Made by a program: the position numbers and the translations under genes | NCBI GenBank assembly: GCA_963556145.1 | Contig: OY744461.1 | Location: 5,156,891 to 5,220,890 of the forward strand | Source: Hygrocybe punicea | Lineage: Eukaryota; Basidiomycota; Agaricomycetes; Agaricales; Hygrophoraceae | DNA length: 64,000 nucleotides | Reading direction: 5' to 3' | In this document: positions 10,895 to 22,126 of the stretch, in pieces | Layout: the number at the start of each line of letters is the position of its first letter | Numbering within the stretch: position 1 is the stretch's first letter | The notes under the pieces: generated by a model | What the model was told of the DNA's origin: nothing | Databases searched by the model: none | Seen by the model: only the letters and a program-made list of their open reading frames with translations

Positions 10895-11271
10895 GGGTTA
10901 GGTTGGGCTTAATGATTGTGTTTTGTGGGTAGTGTAGTACTAGTGTGTTTCATAACTACCTCGCTTTGTATGTACCGACGCTAACTATCAACTGTTTTGA
11001 CTTGCCCTTGCTGTGATCTGAAATTGAACTGATTCCTACAAGAAGAGTTGACGGTGTGCACGGTTGGGATACACAGGCCTAGCTAGATACAAGATGTGGT
11101 GCTACAGAAATTACTAACTTGAAGTAGGGCTCATGATCTGTTAAAGTGACTGATCAATGCTGATCCGTTACTGAATATTACTGACTACCTGCATTCAGAA
11201 TTGTGGCTGGTGCACGCGTTCAGAATTGTGGCTGACATGATGCGCTGCATCAAACCTTCTCAACTCCTGCC
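10895..11271. other. Intergenic, nothing recognised
   Basis: Between the viroplasmin-like gene and the KDZ transposase. It contains a short duplication (CGTTCAGAATTGTGGCTG / CATTCAGAATTGTGGCTG near 11190-11235). No gene or terminal repeat was identified. Confidence 0.4.
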
Positions 11272-14200
11272 ATGAGCAAGTGCACAAAGACCCGCAACCT
11301 CACCTCATCATCTTCTCGAAAGGTCACATACTCAGGGAGTAAGTCTACTGCTTCTGGTCGTCGTGTGCCCTTCAAGGAATCACTTGGTGGCCAACAGATT
11401 AATGCATGCCACATCTCCCTAGCTGAACTACACAGACTTCGACTACTGGGTAAGAACTGTGTGTATTGACTGATTTTTAACTGATCACTTTTCAGAAATG
11501 ACTGCAGCGGAGCGCCGTGCATATGATGAGTTATGCAATGGCTCCCCCGATGAGAGAGATGGGGATTGGTTAATGATGGATGACATGCTCACTGGCACTG
11601 ATTACATGGATATCAGCCATGCTGGTGGGGAATTTGCAGAGGTAGCTCGAGCTATGGCAGAGGACCTGAAGAAGGATAAAATGAAATGGTCAGCTAACAG
11701 TCCGTGTTCTGTGATTGACACTGATTACCTTGCAGTCGAAAGCATGCTGCTGACCATTGCACACGACGAGATCGCATGGAAAACCTCCACAATCTCTTTG
11801 CTGGGCAAATGGCGAAGATGGCTGATGCATACATGGGTTGGGTAGCCCAGTCTGATGTAGCAGGTGGGCTGGATGGAAGGACACCTGATGTATTGTATGG
11901 CCCAAGCGCAGATGGCGGGTATCGAGCCAACATCATGAACATATTTAGTGAGTTTCTCTTTCGCATCTTGTGTTTAACTTCGCTTAGCGACCTGGAGGCT
12001 CGTACCCAATTAGTGTTGCCACAGCTAAGCTAGCCTAGCCGCGGCTAAATTAGCTGCAGCTAAAGCCAAGCTAATTCATGAAAAATGTCTTAGCCTTAGC
12101 CACTAGCCAAGTACTAGCTGCAGCTATGGCTAAGCTAAAGTCAGCTAAGCTAATGACTATTAGTCAGGTATGATATCCTTTTTAGGTATTTCTAGGCAGT
12201 TCTGAGATGATATTATTTTTATCTTCCCTTAGCTTCAGCTACAGCTAAGCTAACTTTCTGAAATACTTTAGCCTTAGCCATTAGCTGGAGATTAGCCATT
12301 AGCTTAGCTAAAATCAGCTAAGCTAAAATCAGCTAAGCTAATGGCTAGTAGCCAGCTATTAGCCTTAGCTGTGGCAACACTATACCCAATGACTTTTGAC
12401 TTGCTCTCAACAGACGCATACATCGCCACAGCTTTCATTCGCCAGGGTTTCATCCCTTGTTCACCTGTTAAGCCTACTGTAGCCATCACTGTCTGAGCTC
12501 TTGAACTATATCGGATGGTGCATCTGCACAGCCCTCATCTCACCATGCAACCTTTTGTGAAAGCACTTTGTGATTTGCATGAGGTCCGCCTTTTCTTTAT
12601 GCTATTACCTTGGTGCTGATTTTATGACCCCCAGGTTCCTTTCAAAGCTCAATTGTCATGACATTTTTCTGATGCATATGATGTTTATCTTGCCATCCGC
12701 TCCACCGTCGACAAACGTGTTCAATGTGCCCTTCATCGTGACACCCCCCAATTGGAGGCTGTGGCATTGCTGCCCTGCCTGTACTTACAAACTCAAGCAT
12801 GAGCCTCGGCTCATATATGACATGATGTTCACGATGGATGGCAATGACTCGCAGAGGCGCATCTTGCAACATGGATCAATGGTGGATGGTATTGATGGTG
12901 AGCCTGTTGTTGGGCCGGTGATTGAACACATCGACACCAGGGTTTGTGACAGTGATTATTATTTGCCACGAGCTAAGGTTGACAAGTGGGAGAAGACGGT
13001 GTTGCAGGAGTTGCAGTCTGGCAAGAATGGCCAGGTGGGTCTCCAGCTTGCAGGTTCTTGTTTTTGCTCATAGCGAGTGAGACAGGATGACCCAGACATC
13101 AACCCATGCTCCAACCGTTGGCGAAATATGACCGCAGAATTCATGGTGTGGATGTGGGGCATCTTTGATAAAACAGGGATATTCCTTTCCCTTTGCCATC
13201 ATGGGTTTGTCCTCCTTATTGCAGATATGGTTCGCAGTGGTGAGCTGTATGTTTCAAGTTCCCCTTCCCTCATAGCCATGCCTGACCACCAAGGGTTGCA
13301 GGGCAAAGTATGCTCTAGCCACCATTGAGGAGCTCATCACCATTTTAAACATGAAGCTTGGTGGCAGGTATGATATTGGGTGCAAGTTTGGTACCACTGT
13401 GAACCAGAGCCCCCTCAGACCCCTTGCTCATGAATCTGACTACAAGTCACTTGTCGGTGCCTTTCACGGCCATGCACATAATCGCATATGTCAACTCTCT
13501 CACCTCGTAACCTACGATGTCGATGCAGGCCTCAATGACTTAGAAGGCTGTGAATCTGCCTTCTCACGATCAAATGGTCTAGCTGGGCCACTCTGTTATG
13601 CCAGCATATTCCGCCGTCGGCAGGCTATCATCACATACTTCAAACACACCAACAATTTTGACACTTATTACAACCTCAGTATGTATATTCTCTGTTTCAT
13701 TGAATCCTTGCTCATCGGATGCTAGGTACCTTTCTTTACAACAACTATTCACAAGCTCTCGACATCCTCACAAGCAGGCCCACAGCGTTGACTCATGTGA
13801 TGAAGGAGCTCAGGTTAACCAGCACCACTGTCTTTGGTGATTGGCTAGCTGAGGAACGTGCTTACCTGAAGGCGTTGAAAAAAGAGCCCCCAGTGGAGAC
13901 CCTCCAGATGGAGTATTTTCAGAAGCTGGTGAATCTCCATGCAAGTGAGTGAGTTTTTGCTTCCTCCATGACATTTGTTGCACTGACATGTGCTAGAACC
14001 ACTCTGGACGTTGCCCGGCAGGCATGGTTGATTGAGACTCCTGAGAACATGTCAGCTGAATCATGAAGGGACACCACTCAATCCAAGGAAACCTCCCGAC
14101 AGCATGCTCTCGAGGGGTGGGATAAGGACCTGGTGATAGTGCAAGACCTTGAACAGCGACTTGGAATCACCTTTCGCTGGGAACCAGGTTTTGTGGAATG

Positions 14201-14977
14201 GGATGCTGCAGCCAAGTTGGTGGCAATGTGCAAGTATCAATGGGCCCTTGATAGCCTGGAGGGGCTCGTTGTTGCTCGGTTGTTTGAGCTCACAAAGATG
14301 AATATGTCGCAAACTGGCAAGTGTGCCATCTTGACATACTCAACTCCTACTGACTATTGACTGTTACACGCTATAAGCTGCGCAAGCACATTGCCAAGGC
14401 ACTGCAGTCCCGGTCTCAAGCTATCTGAACAGCATTAGAGCACTACAATGCGGCTGTGCAAACACTTTCCCCGCCTCGCCCAACCCTCCAGTGGAAGGAT
14501 GTGGTTGAATATGCGTTCCTGGCTGACTTTGACCTCCTCTGTGACACACGCCAGGATGTACAGCTTCGCCCCTGGGCCACACCTACTGGCCGTCTGGCCC
14601 TGGATCTCAACTTCAAAATCCAAAGTGCCCAGGCTGAAATCACCCGCCTCAATATAGAGATTCTGCGCTTCACTACGTATCTTCGCGATGAGGATGTGTT
14701 CCTGCATTTCGCGGCAGGCTGCACTGCAAGAAAATGATGCATGCCTAGCCCACCACATCGCCATCTTCAGGAGGGAGTGAGGGCATTTCAAAAAGCACCA
14801 AAATCACTGCCTTGCAAAAATTGTGAAGCTCAAAGGCTTCACTGGCAGCCTAACCCCAGGTACCAGTACAGAAGAAATAACAGAACGGTGTGACATGGCT
14901 GAGAGACAGTCCATGGATGTTTGCGCTGAGGAGCTGCACCATGCAGTTGATGGGGAGGATGAGGAGGATGAGGAGTA
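11272..14977 (+). pseudogene. KDZ (Kyakuja-Dileera-Zisupton) transposase
   Basis: Multi-exon. Exon 1 is 11272-11449; intron 11450-11495 joins RLL|EMTAAERRAYDELC. Family landmarks in order: DISHAGGEF, RDRMENLHNLFAGQM, FIRQGFIPCSPVKPTVAI, LHRDTPNWRLWHCCPACTYK, MDGNDSQRR, CSNRWRNM with MWGIFDKTGIF, DMVRSGEL, YDIGCKFGTT, GAFHGHAHNRICQL, LNDLEGCESAFSRSN, YNNYSQALDI and VVARLFELTKMNMSQTGK. This is nearly the full transposase, nuclear, for cut-and-paste movement. Defects: a 372-bp hAT MITE in an intron (12011-12382), in-frame TGA codons at 14064 and 14426, and disrupted frames near 12570-12700. The Glu/Asp-rich tail ends at TAG 14977. A second, 5'-truncated KDZ copy lies at 58.7-60.7 kb on the other strand. 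The gene lies inside the 12-kb block bracketed by inverted repeats. Confidence 0.85.
12011..12382 (+). mobile_element. hAT-type MITE (372 bp), copy 1, in a KDZ intron
   Basis: Terminal inverted repeats TAGTGTTGCCACAGCTAAG and its complement at the right end. An 8-bp target duplication TACCCAAT lies on both sides (12003-12010 and 12383-12390). The interior is full of AGCTAAGCTAA and TTAGCC repeats that pair as a long hairpin; there is no ORF. The 8-bp duplication and TAGNG terminus fit the hAT superfamily. A second copy of exactly the same length lies at 29640-30011. It sits between GTGAGT and CAACAG splice signals of a KDZ intron, so splicing might have survived. Confidence 0.92.
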
Positions 14978-15132
14978 GAATGGGGAGAATGAGAATGATG
15001 ACGAGGATGACGAAGAGGAGATAAGTCAGGCTATATATGAAATTTTGTATCTCTAGAGACTTTCATTATGGCATTACTTACATGATATCTAAGGGTTTGT
15101 GAAGTATGTAAGGGGGTAGGTATAAAATTGTT

Positions 15133-15857
15133 GGAGGGCGGGATGATGAGCTCACGAGTGCACATGAGTGGGATGTTGAGCGCACGTGAGGGTATGGTTG
15201 GCTTGGTATGTCCAAATATGGGCAGCCAACAGTGACCAAACATCTACATTCGGAGAAAATGCTGTATGTCCTAATGGGGACAACAGTGAGTGGGTTGTAG
15301 TACAGGACATCAATGTCCGGGCCTTGGGGTTAGTGAATAGGTGCTAAGTTGCTACTAGTTATTGCAAAGTTATTGTAGGAGGCACTAGCTAAGATAAATA
15401 CCCTCAAGTTAGAGAGGTTAGCAAGATAGTATGTAACCCCTAAGGAGAGGGCTTGGATGGGCTTCTCAGATGAATATTGGCTCAAAGAACAAATAATAAT
15501 AAAAAACACGGTATATGTACTTCTAGCCCTTGACAAAATGAACGACTTTCTCTCTACAATCTTCTTCATAGGAGTTCATTTGATGGCATTACTTGACAAT
15601 ATCATTTGGGGTGTCACAAAGTACTGGTTTACCTTTTGTTTCATCCACAACTCACCACACATTAAATATTTTCTAAATATAATTACAGGAGTAGATAGCC
15701 CTTAAGACATAGTATGACTTTCCCTCTATACCAATGTCAATCCATGCAGTATTTCATGAGATATAAAATACAGCACTCAAAAATTTTCTAAGTCAACATC
15801 TTTCTAAACTATCAAAAAATTTCAAAAAGTCTCAAGAATTTCAAAAACGGCTGTAAT
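15133..15857 (-). repeat. Long inverted repeat, right copy
   Basis: Reverse complement of 2317-3075; the copies are close to identical over most of their length. It begins about 155 bp after the KDZ stop codon. Short ORFs here (such as the one at 15457-15705) are identical to those in the left copy and are not credible genes. Confidence 0.75.
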
Positions 15858-16489
15858 AGCTTTGCAAACTAACTTTACTAACTAACTTTTAAAATCATTA
15901 ACTAAACACTGTTGCAAAGCATGGGTACCCACCATTACTTTTAAATAAAATCAAAAATTGATGAACAATAGAACATAAATTGAAAATAAATAACATCAAG
16001 TTAAAATAACCACCGTGGCGAAGCACATGGGCAATCAACTAGTGAGCAACAATAGGCTATACTCAGATGATACACTTATATTTTCACTCAAAACATAAAA
16101 TTCAATGTAATATAACCACACACATACCTCACCTTGTATGGTCATTATACATTCAAGTGAAACCATTTACTGATATTGATAGCAATCATACAATAAAAAT
16201 CCCATAATTTTAAGATTACTAGTTAGCAAAGGGAACAACCACCCATGCTGCAGTGGCTACTCATAGGAAAGTTAAATGCCTTTTGTACCACTGATGGTTA
16301 TGAGCAAAGTGAACAAACACCCATGGCACTGATAACAAAGTTACATACTTTTTTTGATGTTTTTTTGCTTTGCTCACAAATACCCGTATCACCTGTTTTG
16401 CAGTGGCTACTCATAACCTAGTTACACACATTTGGTAGCACCCTGCTGCACAATTTACACTCATCTTTATGCGCTAAGACAGAGACATC
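15858..16489. other. AT-rich intergenic, nothing coding
   Basis: AT-rich sequence with a degenerate direct repeat containing GCAGTGGCTACTCATA (about 16250 and 16401) and CAAATACCCGT / CAAACACCCATGG. It is probably old transposon DNA. No gene recognised. Confidence 0.4.
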
Positions 16490-17592
16490 TGGCTATTTGT
16501 GTCATATCTATGCAACTCTGAAGAATTCTGATGAACTCCACTCCGGACTTTTCTGCTGTTTTATCTTATCTTATCCTCTTGCATACGTTATTGTTCCTTT
16601 CCTTGTTTATACTCTATTCTTCTTCATCTCCGTTTCTCCGAACTCCTATCTGTTCTTTCCCTTTGTTTACTTGTCACCGTACATAGCAACCTTTTGTTAC
16701 TTTTATCCTTCTCCAAACTCCGGTGCCCTTTCCAGAGTTTATCTTTACATTACTAAGGACTTAACAATTAGTTTACCAAGTATATAAGTTAGAACTTGTT
16801 AGAGGCGTGCAACTCTGGAAGGATCGGAGTTCTTCGGAGGAGCGGAGACGTCAACTCTTGAAGTAGGTTCACTACTTCCTTAAGTCGTATTGAGAAGACG
16901 TGGACGAAGCGGAGTTGGTCCGGAGTTCCGGACTAAGTACTAAGATAATTAATGAGCTTAAGGGAAAGCCTTAAGTTTGAGAGTGGGTAAGAAATAAGGA
17001 ACTCAAGTTGATTTTCTGAATGGAGTTACAGGACATTGTAGTTCTAGTTTATATACTTGGTAAACTAATTGTCATGTCCTTGGAGACGTGAAGACAATAT
17101 GAACTCCGGAAAGAGGACCGGGGTTCGGAAGAAAATAAAAGGGATAAAAGGTTGCTATGTACGGTGACAAGTAAACAAAGGGGAGGAAGAGAAAAGGAGG
17201 TCGGAGTAAACGGAGATGGGGAAGAATAGTATTTAACAAGAGAAGAACAATAACATACGCAAGAAGATAAGATAAGATAAGATAAGATAAGTCGGCGGAA
17301 AAGTCCGGAGCGGAGTTCGTCGGAATCCGGCGGAGCTGCATGGGATATGACAGAACTACAAGTCCTGTAACTCCATTCAGAAAATCAACTTGAGTTCCCC
17401 TCATCCTTATACTTAGGGCTTCGCCTTAAGCTCACTATAGTCTCTGTCTTTAGTCCAAATCTCCGGACTAATTCTGCTCCATCCAATTATGCTTACTCAG
17501 TACGACTCAAGAAAGTAGCATAACTACTTTGAGAGTTCACACCTCTGGTCCTCCGACAACTCCGTTCCACCCGGAGTTGTACGTCTCTAACA
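16490..17592. mobile_element. LTR-retrotransposon LTR pieces in head-to-head arrangement
   Basis: 17046-17592 read on the minus strand looks like one complete LTR: it starts TGTTAGAGACGTACAACTCC and ends near GACAATTAGTTTACCAAGTATATAAAC. 16490-16798 on the plus strand is the 3' part of the same LTR (GACTTTTCTGCTG..., TTTACCAAGTATATAAG), and 16799-17045 (+) is the 5' part (TGTTAGAGGCGTGCAACTC to GAGTTACAGGACATTGTAG). So pieces of two or three diverged LTRs sit together, with no gag or pol between them. A GATAA pentamer run occurs at about 17264-17292. Superfamily (copia or gypsy) cannot be decided from the LTR. Confidence 0.65.
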
Positions 17593-17869
17593 ATATGTGT
17601 TTATTTGTCAATTTACAGTTAATAAGTTTTTCTATATCAGAGTCAGCCAACCCTATTTATTAATAGGTTTATTGGTAATTTAATTCTATGGTACAGTGAG
17701 GTGGAGGTGCATATCCAGAATATAGAATACTACAATAGTAACTGACCAAGAAATAATTAAGAAAAAATAACAGAATGTTGATTTTGGTTCAGAATGTTTC
17801 CGTTCATTTTTGTTTTCAAATAATATTCAAATGTACAACATTACTACTGTTAAATAAATATAAAAGGGA
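17593..17869. other. AT-rich, nothing recognised
   Basis: Non-coding AT-rich sequence between the LTR pieces and the next duplicated segment. Confidence 0.4.
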
Positions 17870-18190
17870 CCATTCCAAGTGTGGTTGGGCCAGGGGAGTG
17901 CGGGGGAGATGGGGTAATTAGAACAAAATAGCAAAAAGATGGGAACACCTGTTTGGGCCAAACATTTGAGTTTGTACTTGAATGGTCAGCTGTAGGAGGT
18001 CAGAGGGGCAACAAGTGGGGTTATTGGGTTGTTTCTGGGTGTGGTGGGGCCTGGGGAATGCAGGGAGATGGGTCAGTGAGCACAAAGAAACCAAGAAACA
18101 GAAATTACCTGATTTGGCGGACCATTCGAGTTTGGGCTTGAACGGTTGGCCACAGGAGGTGGGAGAGGCTTGTCAGGAGGCTGTGTGATC
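17870..18190. repeat. Imperfect 0.16-kb tandem duplication
   Basis: Two diverged copies share GACCATTC..AGT.TGG, GGGCC.GGGGA.TGC.GGG.GAGATGGG, AAA.A..AA.ATG or AGAAAT, TTTGGGC...CATTTGAGTTTG or GTTTGGGC, and ACAGGAGGT. The copies start near 17870 and 18028. No coding sense. Confidence 0.45.
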
Positions 18191-18424
18191 ATTTGGTGGT
18201 TGGGTGGGGGTTGGGAAGCTCTCGCGGCCAGTGCTCAAGCATGCCTCGCATGGCAGAATGTGGCTATGCATATGAGAAACATGCAAGCTTAAGCGAAGCA
18301 AGTGAGTCTCCCACACTATTTGCCCCTATTGTCCCCTTCCTTTTAGATATGGCTAATATTTCCTTATATAGTAAAAGTCATGTGATCATGACTCATGTCA
18401 TCAACATCATATATTATATAAATG

Positions 18425-18850
18425 GTTAGACCTGTCACATGTGACTATCACAGTTTTGATCAGCGTAAAACTGGTATATAATATTAGAAATTATCTTATC
18501 TGGTTAGATTGGTCACATGTGATGATCATACCTTGCTTGAAATGTTTATATTAGTCAGCAGCTCAGTTTTCAGCTGATTTTGTTAAGAATTGAAGTCAGT
18601 ATAAATATTTTGAATATAATTTTAAGGTAATTTGTCTTTTCTGAGACAACCCATATTTGGATGCTTATGTAAGCTTGTCCACACATGTATCTGATTATCC
18701 AGGATCAGAAGTAGAATCATATCTCTTGTCCAAAAAGATTTTCTCTCTAGACGATGCATGAATATTAATTAATCAATTAATTACAAATCCTCACTGAAGC
18801 AGGTCTGATAAAGACTGAGTCTTTCAATCAATTAAAGAACTTGTAATTTC
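18425..18850 (+). repeat. Dispersed repeat R1, copy 3
   Basis: Same landmarks and orientation as copy 1 (1418-1808), with the GTCACATGTGA palindrome present twice (about 18436 and 18511), as in copy 2. The right end AATTAAAGAACTTGTAATT is uninterrupted here and serves as the reference for the hairpin insertion in copy 1. Confidence 0.7.
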
Positions 18851-19199
18851 ATTAGTTATTTAAAATACAGATATTGCTAAATTTGTTATACATTTCAAGC
18901 TTGCCCAAGATCACTAAAACAGCAATTACTGCTGACACTATACTATTTTGCACCTGGACAAATTGTTGTAAAATTATTGGCAGCTTATTATGATTTTGCA
19001 ACCAATTTGTAGTTGCCAAATCCATCTAAATATATCTTTTTGTCACTTATTTTTAATTTTTCTTCCTTCAAAGTGCAGATAAAGGTACAAAAGTATATAT
19101 TTGGATTAGATTTTGCCAAATTATAAGAAGCTGCCCCAAATTTTACAACAATCTTCCTAGGTGCACTGTCAGCAAATAAATATTAGAATGAGGATCTTA
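18851..19199. other. AT-rich intergenic, nothing recognised
   Basis: AT-rich unique-looking sequence with no gene, RNA or inverted repeat that I can support. Confidence 0.4.
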
Positions 19200-20186
19200 T
19201 ACATAGGAGCCAGATGAGAAATTTTTGTGATCAAATAATACACAAATATCTAGTCACATTTTAAAACTATTTGCATATTTATCTTGCTTGTGAAAACATT
19301 GTAGAAATAATGTCATCTAAATGCAGTATTCATACAGATAATAGTGCATACAGAAAATACAATTATTTAGGCCTTTATTGCTTTTATTATTGTGTACATG
19401 TATTCAGAAAAAATAAAGTGACCCAATTATTTAGTGGATCTTATTGTCAAGCAGATCTTCATGATATTTGGTCTTGAGATAATTCAGGCACAAGCCAGGT
19501 CCCAATTATCTGGAGACCAAATAGTCTAAAACTCTGCCCCCACAATAAAAGCCATAGATATCTGTCTCTAAATCCTAAATATTTGAATCATTTTCTCTGA
19601 ATACATGTTCACAATAATGAAAACAATAATGAAAACAATAATGGCATAAATAATTGTATTTTCTGTATGAATACCACTTTTAGATAATATTATTTTCTGC
19701 AATATTTTCACAAGTGAGATTTTCACAAGTGAGATACTGGGTGACTTCCCACAGCATTTAAATATGTTTTCAACATAAACGGGGTGCCAGTCGGAGCTGG
19801 AACCCCTAGCTGAGTCAGCTTCTCGCTGCTGGCCTAATTTGTTCAGTGTCAGTTGAATCTGGTTGAGACATTAGAATTTGACATGCCGAGACTTGGCGAA
19901 GGCACAATCGGGTTGTTCTGAGTGGGGCAGATCTCCAAAATTAATGCAGAAATAAATTTAATCTGGGTTTATTGCACCATTTCAGGATGACGGAGCTTGA
20001 AAAATTTCCGGGGTTCTTAGTGGCCGTTCGGCTTTGTTGATCAGAGTACTGCATATGGTGATAATCTATGTTTTTAGATTATTTAAATGCTACGGGAAGT
20101 CACCCACTACAACACAAATAGTTTCAAAATGTAACTGGATATCTGTGTATTATTTATTCGCAAAAAACCCCCATCTGTGACACTAC
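19200..20186. mobile_element. Inverted-repeat element with a second element nested inside
   Basis: The outer arms pair 19207-19275 (CAGATGAGAAATTTTTG, AATAATACACA, ACATTTTAAAACTATTTG) with 20112-20186 on the opposite strand. A second pair of arms brings TTGTGAAAACATTGTAG (19288) together with its complement near 19700. It shares the central landmark CTGGAGACCAAATAGT.TAAAA with the palindrome at 62253-62627, so they are related. Nested at about 19739-20106 is another element with ends TGGGTGACTTCCC and GGGAAGTCACCCA, immediately next to CACAGCATTTAAAT and its complement. No ORF. Target duplications not resolved. Confidence 0.6.
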
Positions 20187-20289
20187 CAAAAGGTTTCTAC
20201 CTAGCCCAACCCACAAATTGGTGTATATCTAACTTCTAACACCCTCTGGCCTCGTAAGTTTCGCTGGATGTCTATGATAGAGTAATAAA

Positions 20290-22040
20290 TTACATGGGCA
20301 CTATAGGAGCACTGCCTTTTTCTAGTGCGGTACGAAGACTATTGACCAAACATGTAAGTATTATGTGTGGTTGCCGTCACGTAAAGCAAAACTCATACCT
20401 ATAGTCGTCACCATTCTGTGTAATATATCGTACCCACGGCAGGGCCTGATATCCGCTCTTTTCGACTATCTTCAGGTATCGCACCTGAATACCTGAGACA
20501 GTGAAGTACGGAATCTCGAACTTGACTGTGATAGGTGCGCGTTTTTCGACGTCTTGTTCTGTTCAACTACAGTCAATAGGTGGCCAAACGTCGAGGCCAG
20601 CCCACGCACCACTCTTGACACTTGGTAAGCCGAAATGCGCACGCATGAGAAATTCTCGACCTCCTCCTAGTTGTTTGATCTTCCAGACAAAGGCCGACTT
20701 GTCTGGGGCGTATTGAACACTGCCTGTCGATGCCTGGTACAAAGCCGTTTTCAGTCATGAACTGGAAGCGAAACGACGAAGATCGTCACCCACCCGGAAC
20801 TTCGGCGTGTCAGCGTCATCGGGAACAGGTACAGATATTTCAACATTATTCGCCGTGCTCCGTCTCTTGAACTGCGCTTTGCACTTGACCATATACTCGA
20901 CCCTGCTCCCCTTGTGGCTCTCTACGGCTGCTTCCACCCAGATAAGAGGTTTGACGGGCGTGGAGAGGCGGTACGACATGAGCTCGAACTCCCCGTCCGG
21001 CGGAATAAAAGAGATTGTGCGGTCATTTTCGAAACGGGCCAGGCGGACGCATTGGTGGAATTTAACGTCTTCCATTTCGATAGCCTTGCCGCGGGAGGCT
21101 AAAGTCGTGGAAGAGGTCGATGAGAAAAACATCGAATGTAGATATATCAATCCTACTTCTCCCTGTACTCTCAAACATGACTTTATCGTTCAGACCTAGT
21201 CGGAGTTCGGGCATGCCTGACAAATAACATTTCATCTTTACCGCACCAAGAATCTCGGATCGAACGACATTTCCGTTGGCATTGACCTATGAGATTAGAA
21301 TTTTTAAGAATGAGAAATGGATGAGAAGTGATGGCAGATAACTCAATTCTCACCAACAGGTTAACGCTTTCGATTACGTCCAAAAAGACTTCGTTCTTCC
21401 GATAACGGATGCCCTCTGTCCGCCATGAAACGGCGTTTGTCACAGCCATGGGTGGACGGACTTGGACTTCTAGTTTATATGATTCTTGTGTGATGTACCT
21501 TCGAGGTGAATTCTTAACGGGGGCAAGAGATGAATTTGGACTGTTGTGTGCTCACTCCTGCAAAATCTTACTCTCCGTCGTCTGTGGATATCCAAAGTCC
21601 ATCATCTCATCCATGAGCTCATAAATGATCACAAAATTGTCCCGAATGGACTCCTCTTCGAGTTCTTTGAAGTATTCGACAAGGACTTGCGTAAGACGGT
21701 GGAGGAAAAGAATGATTTCGATAGCGTTTGAATTTCTTTTGGATAATGCGAGAACTAGGATAGGTAGGTAGCATCAAATTTTAGTCGAACGATAAAACCA
21801 GCTATTCCCCACATAGATACATAAACTCGGACAAGACTTACGATAAAGATTCGAATGCCTGATGTGCAAGTAGTTGATACCCTGACTGGAGAAGCATGGC
21901 GTGACTTGCTGGCCTTCCTCCTCGATATCAAGGACCAGCGGAAGAAATCTTTCAACGCAAGATGGTGAAACATCGTCTCTGTATGATCTTTGGATCAGCG
22001 GTTTGCCTTTGAGGTCAAGGATGGCGATTAGCGAGGCCAT
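20290..22040 (-). CDS. apm1: AP-1 complex subunit mu (clathrin adaptor medium chain)
   Basis: Eight exons: complement(join(20290..20338,20399..20552,20610..20733,20794..21098,21157..21286,21354..21498,21556..21754,21842..22040)), 434 residues, the usual size. All seven introns (57-87 bp) have GT..AG ends and each splice keeps the known sequence, e.g. NLY|LLALSKRNSN, KILQE|YITQESYKLE, NLL|VNANGNVVRSE and GDDY|SLRTA. The N-terminal longin-like domain starts MASLIAILDLKGKPLIQRSY; the C-terminal mu-homology domain includes WRTEGIRYRKNEVFLDVIE, LSGMPELRLGLNDKV, FIPPDGEFELMSYRL and WKIKQLGGG. In the trans-Golgi/endosome adaptor complex this subunit binds tyrosine sorting signals and links cargo to clathrin. 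No lesion is seen: this is a functional host gene. The first coding exon starts about 86 bp from the next divergent reading frame, so a shared promoter is likely. Confidence 0.97.
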
Positions 22041-22126
22041 GGTTTGATCTTATTATAACAAGAAGTGAAACCTATATATGGAAGTTACCGAGCCCGAACT
22101 CTTTCCCTGTAGGATTCATACTGTCT

